DNA of 64,000 nucleotides from contig NC_091666.1 of NCBI RefSeq assembly GCF_042453785.1, positions 25,874,501-25,938,500 of the forward strand. The letters run 5' to 3'. Every line of letters starts with the position of its first letter. Positions within the stretch are counted from its first letter, which is position 1. The notes under the pieces are model-generated. The model did no database searches, was not told the origin of the DNA, and saw only the letters and a list, made by a program, of their open reading frames with translations. Positions 23,496 to 36,469 of the stretch are shown one piece after another. The position numbers and the translations under genes were made by a program. The stretch comes from Malus domestica. Taxonomy: Eukaryota > Streptophyta > Magnoliopsida > Rosales > Rosaceae.

Positions 23496-24123
23496 AGCTC
23501 TTGATATGAAATGAGTGAACCGCGTTAAATTATTGTGTCATCGCGTGCCATTGTTTACTTTTCTTTTGTGTTCATATGGGTTTGCATTTATTCTTTCATC
23601 TAGTACTAGTTGTGTTTGATGGCTTAAGTTGTGTTCTCGATCGCGTTTATATCATTTTGCACTTGATTGTAGTTGTTAGAATTTGAGTGAACGATATTAA
23701 ATTCTTGTGTTGTTGTTTTCATTGTAATCTTTTGTGTTCTCTATCGTGTTTATATTGTCTTGCACTTATAGTTGTTGCTACAAAATTGAGTGAATCATGT
23801 CAAATCCTTATTGCGGGTGTGTGTGTGTGTGTGTGTGATGTTTAGTTTTGTGTTCATGATCGCATTCCTATTGTTTTGCACTTGTAGCTATCGTTGTGTG
23901 AATTTGAGTAAACATTGTGTCATTGCATCTGTGTGCTAAATTTTGTGTTCTTGATCGCATTTATATTGTTTTGCACTTGTCTTTCTACGAGATCAAGGAC
24001 CATATATCTGAATAGTTGTTCCTTTTTGCTTCTGCCTCTCTCTCTCTCTCACACATACACACACACAATTACACAATATGTATGATATATATCTTGAATT
24101 ATGAACATCTATCATGTGCTTGA
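23496..24123. other. Intergenic or intronic sequence with GT, CT and CA microsatellites
   Basis: A degenerate tandem pattern repeats GTGTTCTCGATCGCATTTATATTG-like segments about four times (23.56-23.98 kb). A GT run lies at 23817-23838, and CT/CA runs at 24040-24068. No coding feature is seen. Confidence 0.5.
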
Positions 24124-26664
24124 ATTTGGAAAGCTAATAAAGTTGAAGAAAATTACGTCTCTGGAGCTTACTCAAATTTTTATACAAAGATTGAAGAGGT
24201 AATAAGAGTACTGAGCTCTAAGAAACTAAGCTTCTTATGTTTATTGAAATACTCTAGACCTTTGTATATTGATACATTGTTGAAGGAAAACACCAGGTAC
24301 AATCCTGTTCTTGAGGCTGTGGTTACCTATATTAGAGAATTAGCAAACCAACAAGCAAAAGAAGCCGATGAATTGCTTGCTCGAGGAGTTTACTTGGGTA
24401 TGATTGTTTTTCTGAATACTTCAATTGCAAATTGTCACTTTTTCTGCCCTTTGAAATTCGATGTTTAGTTTGGAAAAATCATGTTGAATAATCTCAAAGT
24501 TCCAAGTAGCAATTGTTGAAGCCGTATCTCTGAGAAAAGAAGAGTGTAAATATCCAAACCCCACTCCAACTAATACTGAGGCCTTTTGTGACAAAACATC
24601 ATGCCTAACAAATTGTACAGGGGTAATTACGAAGTTGGGGACAATATCGGTGTTCTTGGAAGTGAAGCCCTCGGGCTGTCTCTCTGATAATTTGACAACA
24701 ATATTATTGCGGTTAACCATAATTACATATTGATTTCTTCTTTAGGTCCTCTCCACGGGATTCCTTATGGACTGAAGGATATAATCTCAGTTCCCCACTA
24801 CAAAACGACGTGGCGTTCTAAAACTTTCAAAGATAAAGTTCTTGACATCGAAACCTGGGTGTTCAAGAGGTGCTCAAACATTCAAAATGAATCGCATGCA
24901 AATTAAGTTTGGTTAAGTGGCATTTTACTTGTTTATTTCTGGCTATGTTTTGCATAGGTTGAAGTCTGCTGGAGCAATTCTTGTTGCAAAGCTTGTTACT
25001 AGAACGCTAGCATACGATGACATCTGGTTTGGTGGTAGGACAAAAAACAAGTGGAATATTGAGGAATTCACAACGGGTTCATCATCTGGTCCTGCTGCTT
25101 GCACCTAAGCATATACGTTTCAAATTGCGAGCTGCTCCGATTTTTCATCCCCTTCATTTGTTCCTTGCAATTTTGTTTTTAATAATATGAGCTTATTTAA
25201 GAAGCATCCAAGGGTGCTCTTGTTTGTAAACATAAACTGAAAAAGTTGGGAAAGTTTTGAGGAAACGTTTTTGGAATATGTTGCTTTAAACAAAAACCTT
25301 TTACAGGTATGGTGCCATTTGCGATTGGATCTGAAACAGTTGCTTCCATGACTTTACCTGCAGCTCATTGTGGCGTGGCAGCTTTGTGTGCAATATTTGC
25401 CTCTGTTGGTCGAACCCGCATCATGAGCTTATTAGAAAGCTTGGTATGCAACAATCATAAAACATTTGATCAAGTTTTTCTTCTTAAATTTGAAGTAGTT
25501 AATAATATATTCAGAACCTTATCTTTCGTCCTTTGGCAGGTTACAGAATTAAACCGAGTAATAAATCTGATTTTAAATTTGTTTATCAAGACAAGCTTGG
25601 TCCTGTCTATAGAAGTGCTGCAGATTGTGCGATTGTTTTGGATGCTATTAAAGGAAAGGACCCGAATGACCTCTCATCAAGAGACATCCCTTCGAGGATC
25701 CTTTCTCGGTGGACATAACAAGGCTTACTGTCGGATATGTTAATGATGTTGACATGAAGGTTCGTGGTCCAATTCTAAATTGTATCATTGAGTTTTGATT
25801 AACTCATATCACTTGATCATTGTGTAAAATTGTTTGATGGTGTCTTTAGGTTATTCATGTTCTTGAATCAAAAAGCATTAATATGGTCCCTTTCAAACTC
25901 AACTACATTGTTGACTTTGTACAATGCATTGTAAATTTTACGATGGATGTGGATATGTTGTCTCACTTTGATGAGTGGCAACGGTCCAGGAAGTATGATG
26001 ATTATGAATCTCAAGCCAATGGTCTCCTGAACTGCGTCGTGCATGCATATTTCCAGCAGTTGACTACGTTTAGGTATTTTGTCTACATGTCATGACTAGA
26101 GTTGTTGTGCTTAAGGTCATTCTAGTGTAATTCTAATCGTTAAACTTTATTACAACACTACGAATAGCACTTTCTAGATTTGAGATAATTAGCCTCTGCA
26201 TAATACTCAATGATTGTTTCTAGGCACAGAGGGCACGGGGAAGACTGATTCGGGAAGTGAGATAGTTTCTCTGTTGATGCCTTCATTGGCAATGCAGTCG
26301 ATTGGGAGAGAATCTGTATGGGGAACCTAGTAGGGATGCCTGTAATTGTTGTTCCGGCAAGATTTACCAATATATTGGGTCCTCCTCGCAGTGACTGCAG
26401 TAGAAGAACAGCAATGACCATAGGCATTTACGCTCCGCCTCATCGCGATCACATTGTGAGTGTTTCCTGTTATTTTGTATTTTGGGGTCCCAACTTCAAA
26501 TGCATCATTTGCGATGCAACATTAATTATTGGTAACATTTTTTTGTGTAGGCTCTAGCATTGACAATGGCATACCAATTTGTGACCACTTGAAGAAAGCG
26601 ACCTCCGATTGATAATCTTGGACCGAATGACACAATTCCGGATCCGCCCAAAGCTGCATGAACT
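24124..26664 (+). pseudogene. Amidase-family (amidase signature) pseudogene
   Basis: At least nine exon remnants with GT-AG borders match a plant amidase. They include ITSLELTQIFIQRLKR, HGIPYGLKDIISVPHYKTTW (catalytic Lys), EEFTTGSSSGP (cis-Ser), GSETVASMTLPAAHCGV (nucleophile region, normally GSETAGS), then SSRDIP, VDMLSHFDEWQR and MGNLVGMPVIVVP. The end PPIDNLGPND-TIPDPPKAA is also readable. Such enzymes hydrolyse amides using a Ser-cisSer-Lys triad. Breaks are a TAA after GPAACT, frame shifts near 25.69, 26.01 and 26.26 kb, a TAG near 26.26 kb and a TGA near 26.59 kb. From memory the closest relative is the At5g07360 type, whose neighbour in Arabidopsis is Tudor-SN, as here. Confidence 0.85.
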
Positions 26665-27688
26665 TCCATTAACTCATATGATGGGAAGAAAAAAAAAATG
26701 TTTCATAAAGCTGGGTTGATGTGTATAATCCAATATCAGTGTATTTTAGGGCCTACCAGCCTATATATTTGAGGGGAAGGACTTGCATGCACGATGGACC
26801 TTTTTGGATCGTTACTATGACGTCTCGGTTGGTTATCGACACAATGTCACGTGTAAGATATCTTTACATGAATATATATCTGGTATAAGATGCAGTAGTT
26901 GCAGTGTACTAATGAGGTACACGTAAGTTGTAAGTTGTTCTTTGATAACCCTTTTGCATTTAAAATGTGATTCCTCATAAATAAAAAGAAAACTTGTGTG
27001 TTTGGTATAGCTAATTTTCAGCGTTTCTTCAGCTTTACTTTTTAATATAAATCTGTAACCGATTTAATTTGTGCATACTTCCCGAAAACAAATACCAAAA
27101 AGCTAAAAATTGTCCCTTCCCATTTCCTCTTAACTCTTGAAGAACCTTTTCAATTATGGGTCACATTACATATCATAATAACAATAATGAAAAGTTCTAC
27201 CTTGCTTTTTGTTCACACAATAACAGAAGGGTATCTTTTTTGAATTCTTGGAAAACTTAACAGCTTCCTAATTTTGGAATTAGACCCTAATCAAAATTAA
27301 GCCAAAAATATGACCCCCATATGCAACAACCAAAAAAAAGGCAAAAAAAGAAAGAAATTAGAAGTGTCAGAAATGAAGTTTGCCGATTTGCACGTGTTGC
27401 TACTTGTTGCTTTAAAGCAAACAAGTCTCAGTTGCGGAAATGGCAGCAGCAGCAGAAGGCCACCACTGGAAAAAGTACCGGCGCCGCTGTCATCAACTGT
27501 CTTTTACCGCCGCAGTAAAAAATTTCCTTCTTCCCCCGTATCTAGTTCGCCAGATTTTATTTAACCCAGAGTGGTAAAAAAGTTGGTACAGTGAGTCTAC
27601 GTCAGTGTGCCTGTGATTAGGCAGACTTTTTTTAATTAATTAATTGTAAATTAATTTTTAAACACTTTGCGATTTTCCGGAAGAAAGA

Positions 27689-27836
27689 GGTATGCTATCT
27701 ACATACTCTTTTTTACTTCTCACACATTCTTTAATAATTTATGTTCTTTGATCTTTTTTAATTCAATAAATCCGATATTCAAAAATCAAAAAAATATTTG
27801 AAAAATAAAAAAGAGTGTGGAGATATCATCTTACAG
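27689..27836. mobile_element. MITE-like element related to 36317-36469
   Basis: It resembles the element at 36317-36469, with a shared core near TTTGATCTTTTTCAATT and CAAATCCGA. It has an inverted repeat made of TACTTCTCACAC on one side and GTGTGGAGATA on the other. The ends are diverged and I cannot fix a target duplication. Confidence 0.45.
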
Positions 27837-28153
27837 AATTAAATCTGAATTAAATGGGTATGGAATTTTGTTAGGCCTGCAGGATTAAAAAGTGGTAAAA
27901 AGGGGGTTCGATTTTTTCATGGTACAAAAGTAGAAGTAAAAGTACAACTTTCATTTGCAAAGATAATACCCTATTTTTTCTTGGATTTGTTGAAAGAAAG
28001 ATTTGTACTTGTTGGTACAACAACTTTCAATGTAATTACAAGAGGAAAATGTTTCGAAAAGAGAAATGAATTCGTTCAACCAAAAAAAATAAAGAAATGA
28101 ATTTTGCACTTAATTCCCTCTCGTATTTGGATCGAACTAATCAAAAGATGAGA

Positions 28154-28298
28154 GATTATATTCACACACTTTAAATTACTTTTCTCATATTATTTTAATT
28201 TTTTTAATATTTTATACACACTACTAACACTTGATAGAAAAATATTAAAAAAATTAAAAAAATGTGAATGAAGTAATTTAAGATGTGTGAATATAATC
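28154..28298. mobile_element. Foldback/MITE-like element
   Basis: GATTATATTCACACA at the left is mirrored by TGTGTGAATATAATC at the right. The inverted similarity continues inward (AAATTACTT against AAGTAATTT). The target duplication is unclear. Nothing in it is coding. Confidence 0.55.
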
Positions 28299-29582
28299 TT
28301 CCTCCAAAAGATAATCAGAGGTGATAAAGCAACATGAGCGTGGCACGATGTTAAAAAGATTGTGGAAATCATCTCTGTTTAGAAAAGTTTAGGTCGTCTA
28401 TCTACATTTTTTATGATTATTTACAACAATGATTATATCTTTTACATGTGGTTTAATTTGGTCCTCATTTGAATGATTATGTCAAATTTTTCTGTTGCAT
28501 TAACAACTTACGCGATTTGGCATAGAAGATTGAAGCGGGACACATCGCAAATTTAACAGCAGTCCGTTATTGGATATAGACATCTTAAGTTATGTCAATT
28601 TAATACAGATGCAATCGTTATCGTTTAAAAAAAAAGAAGGAATTCTTAGATCTTTGGGATTCTTCGTGTAGCTATCGAGAAAAAGCAGGATACTATGTCA
28701 ATGTTTATTAATCAAACAAATCAGGATGACATTGTTGATCATATAAATTGATTGAGCTCAATTGAATTTACTTTTTTCAAAGTGTAATATAGAGGTTTAA
28801 AGTGGGACAAATGACGTTGTTGATCATATAAATTGGGAGGAAAATAATTAACGAATACTAGTCAGTTGAAGTAACTGTTCTTGGAGTGTGTCAGAGTGAA
28901 TTAAAGTGAGATAGATGACATATCTAAAAGTAATCAGTTACATGATAAAAAGGTTAAAGTCACGTAAAGTTAATACATAAACGACCATTATCTCTCAAAA
29001 AGAAATGAAATCAAATAAATTTTAGGTTTGTCTAGTTGCGTTGTATTCTTCTCTCAATGAGAAAATATATATACAAGTACAAAGACGTCTGGAAATATTT
29101 AATCCATATAATGTGTCAGAATTTATTCTTTAAACAAATCAAAGTTATCATTCATTTCCATATGATGTAATAAAGAAAACCAGAATAAAATTCTTGTAAT
29201 TGCCTGTTAGTGCTTTGCCTTTTTGTATTTTTGGCCTTATATTATTATTAGTGTTTGTTGAGGATAAATATAAGAGTTGGTGATGTTTTTTATTGAGTAA
29301 TCGGTTAAAATTAAACTCCGTGGAGAGAGGAAATCTAAGACATGCCAAAAATATGGCATCATAAAAGTGTTGGCCGGTAAGTTGTCCTAATCCGTGTCAA
29401 AATCCTTTTGGGATTAGAACCTCATCCGGATGGATTTTGGGTCACCGGACAGACTGGTAATTTCATAACTCCCCATCTAAAAATAACTAATTTTCTGAAA
29501 TAATCCCGATATGGAAAGGATATCCAAGCTAAGAATTTAAGACCACCATGGTATGTTGGGTAATTTCGAGCCAAAACTCGGG

Positions 29583-29590
29583 GTATAAAT
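29583..29590 (+). promoter_or_regulatory. TATA box of the Tudor-SN gene
   Basis: TATAAATA lies about 30 bp before the likely transcript start near 29.615 kb. A 5' UTR exon follows that ends at 29787 before a GT donor. Confidence 0.6.
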
Positions 29591-29614
29591 ATAAACGAAT
29601 TGCTGGATGCAGAG

Positions 29615-30282
29615 CTCTACATCGTCTATATATGCAACGCGTCTGATAGCCTGCGAAATCTGTCTCTCTTTCCGTTTCGCTCTCGCTTTTGATTCCGCCG
29701 CTCGACGACGCTGTTTCGACGAACCTAGGGATCGGATAAACCTCGTCGGTGCGGATAGATCCGAATAGCCTGATCCGATCCAGCTTGGTAATCTCTCTAT
29801 CTATTGCGTTCCTAGATCTCTCTGGGTTGAAAGTTTTGTCTCGGATCATTTAATCGGATTGTTATTGTTTGCATTACGCGTAATTGAGATGAATTTGGCT
29901 GAAAACTGTTTGGTTTTTGCAATCTGCGATGATTGATAGATCTTGTGATCCGAATGGTTAATTCTGCAGTTTTTGACCATGTCGTATTGGATGTGTCGTT
30001 GTCGTACTGATGCACGTCGTTGTTGGTATGGAATTTGGATCTGAATGGTGTCGTTCTGATGCGGTTTTGGTTGGTGGTGTTTGTAAAGATTGTAGCTTTG
30101 CATGCTGGGTTGGAGAGATATTTAGTGTTAATTGTGATTTGGTGATTAAAATTTAATTGGGTTGTGGCTTTTTTGAAGTTTAATTGGGTTGTGTTGTTTG
30201 AAATTTAATTGGTTTTTTGTTGATGTGTCTTTTTGGGAATGTCGTGGTGTAGATCTCTGTCAAACTATAGAAGGCTGTTGAG
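29615..30282 (+). other. 5' UTR of Tudor-SN with a leader intron
   Basis: The UTR exon ends at 29787 (CAGCTTG|GTAATC) and resumes at 30253 after TGTAG. This leaves a 465-bp leader intron that is T-rich, followed by 30 bp of leader before the ATG. Plant housekeeping genes often have such introns. The exact transcript start is inferred. Confidence 0.6.
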
Positions 30283-33200
30283 ATGGCATCATCAACAGCT
30301 TCCACAGGATGGTACAGAGGGAGAGTGAAGGCTGTGCCTTCAGGGGACTCCTTGGTTGTCATGGCCCTCACAGCCAACAAGACCGGACCCCCACCGGAAA
30401 GAACCATCACTCTGTCATCCCTTATGGCTCCAAAACTGGTAAAACGATTAACATCCCTTGTGTTTCATCCACCTAAGTATTTTTAATTTGGCGTTTGCAT
30501 TGAATTGTTGTAAATTCTTGGTCTTTTCGTTCATTTGAGACTTATAATTACAGATGATGGTTCTGTTTTAGCTCAATTTTTTGCTATTGATCGCTTACAT
30601 TTCTGAATGGCTTTTGCTGTTGTGATGTTTTTTATTGCTAGGCTCGTAGAGATGGCCAGGATGAGCCATTTGCATGGGGCAGCAGGGAGTTTCTGAGGAA
30701 ACTCTGCATAGGAAAGGTGCTTATTTTAAATGCTTGCTTGTGCTTTATTATCTCCATACTAGTCATCTTTGATAATAATGTCCATGATGCATCCACCTCA
30801 TTATATTTTCCAAACAGGAGGTGGCTTTCAGAGTGGACTATGTTGTACAACAGATAGGGCGTGAATTCGGCTCGGTTTTCCTTGGTGACAAGAATCTTGC
30901 GATGCTGGTTGTTGCTGAAGGCTGGGCAAAGGTCGTTATCTTTTCATTTCTATTGGTTGCTGATTTTTTATTTAATGTTTATTTCTAATGGCTGTAAGCT
31001 GAATCCTGTTTGTGCAGGTCAAGGAGGGTAAGCAAGGTCCACAGAAAGCAGAAGCAAGTCCTTACATTGCAGAGCTGCTACGTCTCCAAGAGCAAGCTAG
31101 GACCGAGGGCCTTGGTCTTCATAGCAAGGTTTGTACTTAAATTCTTTCCCTCCTTTTTTCTTATATTGTACATCTAACATGTTGCAGCATGTTGAAAGTT
31201 GACTTCAAACTTGTTATGTATTTGATGACATGAAACATGATTATTTTGTTCATAATTACAGGTTCCTGGTGCTGGTGAAGCATCCAAAAGGAATCTACCT
31301 CCCTCTGCTATCGGGAATTCTGGCAACTTAGATGCCGTGAGTCTGTTGGCTGAAAATAAGGGCAGGCCAATGGAATGTATTGTCGAGCAGGTTCGGGATG
31401 GAAGCACAGTTAGGGCCTACTTGCTTCCGGATTTTCAGTTTGTCCAAGTATTCGTTGCAGGAATTCAGGTATGTTTTCTTTCTTCAATCTGGACATGCAT
31501 GCATAAGATTTTGTTCATATCTGATTTTTGTTCTGAAAGTAATAACATGTATATATAACATAATTTCTCTATTCCAATTAGGCCCCATCGGTGGGAAGGA
31601 GACCTATAACATCAGACATAGTTGCTGAACCAGAAACAACTTCCGATAAAACAAATGGGGATGTTTCTTCTGAACCTCGAGCCCCTCTAACTTCTGCTCA
31701 AAGGATTCTAGCTTCAACAGCATCATCTGTTGAAGTTGCCGCTGATCCATTTGCATTAGAAGCTAAACATTTTACAGAAATTCGTGTGTTGCATAGAGAT
31801 GTAAGCAACTTTCTATTGCAGGTTATCTTGGACATTGTTATTACAATTTTATCAATAACGTGGTCGATTTATAGGTCCGCATCGTTCTGGAAGGCAATGA
31901 CAAGTTCAGTAATTTGATTGGGTCAGTATATTACCCTGATGGGGACTCGGCGAAAGACTTGGCCCTGGAGCTTGTTGAAAATGTAAGAGCTTAAACTGTG
32001 CAGTGACTTCAAATTTAACATTATTGATGACTAATGTTTTCTTATCCCCAACTGTTGAAATATTTATGGCATGCTTTCAATCTTTCCGTGCAGCTTATTG
32101 CATGCTTTATTGTCAGATTGTAAATCTCTTATACCCTCCCTGAGACTCATATTTAGGGTGTACTGACAATCTTCGAACCTTTTGTTTAGGGTTATGCCAA
32201 ATACGTTGAATGGAGTGCAAGCACACTGGAAGACGATGTGAAGCGGCGGCTGAAGACTGCAGAGCTTCAAGCAAAGAAAAGCAAGTTGAGGATTTGGACA
32301 AACTACACAGCCCCACCTACAAATTCAAAAGCAATTCATAACCAGAATTTCACAGGAAAGGTAGTATGTAATGAAAGTTATGGTTATGTATGTTTATCAC
32401 AACATTATGATTTGTCCTGTTATATGTACTCATGTAATTGATTTTTCTTTCTTCCAGGTTGTGGAGGTTGTAAGTGGGGACTGTGTGATTGTCGCTGATG
32501 ATTCTGTTCCATTTGGCAGTCCACTGGCAGAGAGGCGAGTTAATCTTTCAAGTATTAGGTGTCCGAAAATGGGCAATCCTCGTAGAGAAGAAAAGCCGGC
32601 TCCATATGCTCGTGAAGCCAAAGAGTTCCTGAGAACACGCCTCATTGGACGTCAAGTATGAGATCTAGTTTTGATTCAATGTTTTCTTCATGATAGAAGT
32701 CTCTGTCTTAGTTCCAAATAAATTTTAATATTTCCATTTGGCATGTTTTGTAGGTAAATGTTCAAATGGAGTATTCAAGGAAGGTCAGCCCCGGAGAGGG
32801 AGCTGCGGCTACTTCTGGACCTGCCGATTCCAGGGTAATGGATTTTGGAACAGTTTTGCTTGCATCTCCTACTAAGGCTGAGGGTGATGACACCCCAGCA
32901 CCTGCTTCATCTGCGACTGCCAGCCAGCAGGCTGGTGTGAATGTTGCTGAGTTGGTGGTTTCACGTGGCTTTGGCACTGTTATTAAACATCGAGATTTTG
33001 AGGAGAGATCAAACTATTATGATGCCCTTATGTCAGCAGAAGCACGTGCTACTGCTGGAAAGAAAGGATTACATTCTGCCAAGGAATCTCCAGTCATGCA
33101 CATTACAGACTTGACAGTGGTGAGTAATAAAATAATATGTCACTCATTCCTTCCTCAATTGATATGTCTAACAATCGGTATGTAATTTCACTCCTTCCTT

Positions 33201-35947
33201 AACTGATGTTGTCTCTAACAGGCATCAGCAAAGAAAGCCAGGGACTTCTTTCCATTCTTACAGAAAAGGAGGAAAATTCCTGCCGTTGTGGAATATGTCC
33301 TCAGTGGGCATCGTTTTAAATTACTGATTCCCAAGGAAACATGCAGCATTGCCTTCGCATTCTCTGGTGTCAGATGTCCCGGGCGTGAGGAGCCATATTC
33401 AGAAGAAGCAATTGCATTCATGAGACGAAGAATTATGCAGAGAGATGTTGAGGTAATCCCATTTAACATTAAATTCTTGTTGCCGCTTAGTTATGTTCTT
33501 GCTTTGATGAAATTATGTCTTTTACAGATTGAAGTCGAGACTGTTGATAGAACTGGGACCTTCTTGGGATCTTTATGGGAGTCAAAGACCAATGTGGCGG
33601 TTGCCCTCGTTGAAGCTGGCCTTGCAAAATATCAGAATTCCTTTGGCGGTGAAATCCCTGATGGGCACCTTCTTGAAAAAGCTGAGGAATCTGCAAAAAG
33701 GCAGAAACTGAAAGTATGTGAAGCAACATACCTACATTATTACAGCTGTCTTCCTGTTAACTATGTTAATTTACATTCTCTTTTTGCAGATTTGGGAGAA
33801 CTACGTTGAAGGAGAGGAGGTTCCCAATGGTTCAGCTGTCGACAACACCAAACAGAAAGAAGTGCTAAAGGTACTTGGAATGCAATTGCATTTTATTATT
33901 GCCCATTCTACGTGTTGTAAAATGTTAAGGGCTGGTTTGGTATTGTTTTGCTTTGAAAAAAAACTGCTGTGAGAATAAGCGGCTGTGCTGTGAGAATAAG
34001 CGGCTGTGAAATAAATCAGCAGAGTGTATGGTAAACTTTTTTGTAAAAGTGCTTTTGGAAAAAAAAACAGTCTGATAGTGGGTCTTTTCATTAAAGGAGC
34101 ACTATAGCTCTGTGTGCTTTGAAAAAAAACCAGTTTTCCAAAGCTGCAAATAGCAGCTTCAGCTTTTTCCTTTGATTTCAGCTTATTCTCACAGCAGCTT
34201 CCAAAATAAGCTTCTTTTTTTTTCAGTTTACCAAACACCTAAAACCCTAACAGCTTTTTTTTCATGGGTGTTTTTTTTTTAAGCACCTCACTCCCAAACC
34301 ACCCCTAAGTAACATCTATCTTATGCCTTACTTTCAGGTAGCGGTGACAGAGGTTTTGGGAAGTGGTAAATTTTATGTTCAGACAGTTGGGGATCAGAAA
34401 ATTGCCTCTATTCAGCAACAGCTTGCATCTTTGAATCTTCAAGAAGCTCCCGTAATTGGTGCTTATAATCCTAAGAAGGGTGACATTGTCCTTGCTCAGT
34501 TTAGTGCAGATAATTCTTGGAACAGAGCAATGGTGAGTTACAACCCTAAACATCAGTTTTATTTTCCGATTGTAATAAATTTTTAATCTTGAGTTATTTC
34601 AGTGCATTAGCATACATTTTTTCCCTTTCATCCCTTCCCTATTTAAAATAAATTGTTAATGTGTTATTTATATACTTCTGCTAGCAATTTTTCCAAGAAA
34701 AAGAGTGGCCGGATGATAAAAACATAGCCAGTTGATAATCATATTCCCTTGATGAACACTATATTTACCTCAAGTCTTTTGTTTCCAGGAAAAGTGATAT
34801 TCTTATCATCTGGCATTAAATTATAGGTTTCTCTATATTCATAGAAGGCAAGTCTGTTGGTGTTACACACACATTTGACAGGAAGTGAACTATATGATGC
34901 AAATGAAATGAATTTCTTTTTCTGTGAAATCTTTATTCTTGTTTTACAATTGCTAGTTTTGATATAGTAAGTTTCACCAACGTTCAAAAGTAGCATGATA
35001 GTTTACATTTTCCTTGCACTACATTGCATCTGATTATGTGATTTGTACACTGAATGTTCTTCTATTCAGTCTTCAAAATTTTCAAATTTTTTAATATGTG
35101 TATGTCTTCATGCAAAGATTGTCAATGCACCTCGAGGAGCTGTGGAATCCCCTAAAGACAAGTTTGAAGTGTTCTATATGGATTATGGTAATCAAGAGGT
35201 TGTTCCTTACAGCCAGATACGGCCTCTTGACCCATCAGTTTCCTCTGCACCCGGTCTTGCTCAATTATGCAGCCTTGCATACGTCAAAGTCCCGGCCTTG
35301 GAGGAGGACTTTGGTCAAGAAGCAGCAGAGTATCTAAGTGAGCACACATTAAACAGTGCCAATGAATTTAGGGCCATGATTGAGGAAAGGGATCTTTCAG
35401 GGGGAAAAGTTAAGGGCCAGGGAACTGGACCAGTGCTTCTTGTAACTCTTGTTGCTGTGGATGCTGAGATCAGTGTGAACGCCGCCATGCTTCAGGTTTG
35501 AGTTGTAACCCTTTTTCCTAATTATGGTAGCTTTAAATCTCATCTTTTAAATTCTTTTCTACTGCCCTTTACAATCCTACCCATGATACACATACCACCG
35601 TTTTGCTCGAAATCAAAGGAAGGATTTATTAGTCTGTTCCAAATCAAACAAACAGAACCCTCATCATATATTAGTATATATTGCCTGTTCCAAATCTTTC
35701 AAACTTTATTTATGTCTTGCTGAATCTTCTTTGTTCAAATTTGTGGAATTTTCAGGAAGGACTTGCAAGGCTAGAGAAAATGAAGAAACGTGAAACCAAG
35801 GAGAGGAAGACGGCTATTGAGAACTTGGAAAAGTTCCAGGAAGAAGCGAGGACCGATAGGCGGGGGATGTGGCGCTACGGAGACATCCAGTCCGACGATG
35901 AGGACGTTCCTCCCGTCAGGAAAGCCGCAGCTGCTGGCAAGCGATGA
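30283..35947 (+). CDS. TSN: Tudor-SN ribonuclease / SND1 homologue (16 coding exons, 995 aa)
   Basis: Joined exons: 30283-30438, 30642-30716, 30818-30931, 31018-31128, 31262-31468, 31582-31800, 31875-31982, 32190-32360, 32458-32655, 32754-33119, 33222-33452, 33528-33713, 33790-33870, 34338-34532, 35118-35495, 35756-35947. The product starts MASSTASTGWYRGRVKAVPS. It has four staphylococcal-nuclease-like domains (about 8-150, 180-335, 350-520, 565-700), a Tudor domain (about 789-850, with FYMDYGN) and a C-terminal partial SN fold. It ends in a Lys/Glu-rich helix and AAAAGKR. The length matches plant TSN proteins. The family acts in cytoplasmic stress granules and mRNA stabilisation or decapping in plants. 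All borders are GT-AG and every exon length is a multiple of three. There are no lesions; it looks functional. Confidence 0.96.
33929..34305. mobile_element. Tourist-like MITE in Tudor-SN intron 13
   Basis: The 377-bp element begins GGGCTGGTTTGG and ends CCAAACCACCCC, with a TAA duplication (33926-33928, 34306-34308). The interior has repeated GTGAGAATAAGCGGCTGTG near the left end and matching inverted sequence near the right. It lies inside the intron between the exons ending at 33870 and starting at 34338, only 32 bp before the acceptor exon. Confidence 0.8.
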
Positions 35948-36316
35948 ATATACAGTAATACTGACGGACGCTCAGTTACAGTTGTGGGCATATATCATAT
36001 GCTGTTTAGAGCAAGAGAGGAAAAGAAAGAAGAAAAAAGGAACTTTGTGTTGCAGTTAAGTTTTGTTTTCGGTCTTCGGATTGTCTGTATTTTTTAGATG
36101 AGAGGGAACGTGTTTTTTTTTTTTTTTTTTAACAAAATTCGAATAAGGTAAACGTTTAATTAGACAATTTTGTATGTCGATCAGAAAGCTCAACATTTAA
36201 TTAGTGTTTTTCATTTATTTATATATCGGGCATAAATTTCCATACTTTATGTTCTAAAGATGATTTCCTAAAGGCTTTTTAGCAAAAATGATTATTGAGA
36301 TTAACATAACTCCTTA

Positions 36317-36469
36317 GGAGTGTACTATCCACACATCTTTTTTTTACTACTTCCACACCTCTTGTTAATTTATGTGCTTTGATCTTTTTCAATTTATCAA
36401 ATCCGACGGTCAAAAATTAAAAGTATGTGAGAGAAGTAAAAAAAATGTGTGGATATTACATCCCACTCC
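36317..36469. mobile_element. Tourist-like MITE (153 bp)
   Basis: It begins GGAGTG and ends CACTCC, with TTA on both sides (36314-36316, 36470-36472). Inward, TATCCACACATCTTTTTTTTAC is mirrored by GTAAAAAAAATGTGTGGATA, so the element folds into a near-perfect hairpin. Confidence 0.72.

Larger units (their letters stand above)
26665..29575. other. Intergenic region, AT-rich, with small inverted-repeat elements
   Basis: About 2.9 kb lies between the amidase pseudogene and Tudor-SN. It holds two MITE-like elements (listed separately) and a duplicated phrase TTGTTGATCATATAAATTG (28.73 and 28.82 kb). Small frames such as 27310-27564 are unsupported. Confidence 0.5.

Noticed and set aside
27310..27564. 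84-aa basic frame
   Set aside because: The N-terminus comes from an A-rich run; no splice partners, homology or promoter seen.
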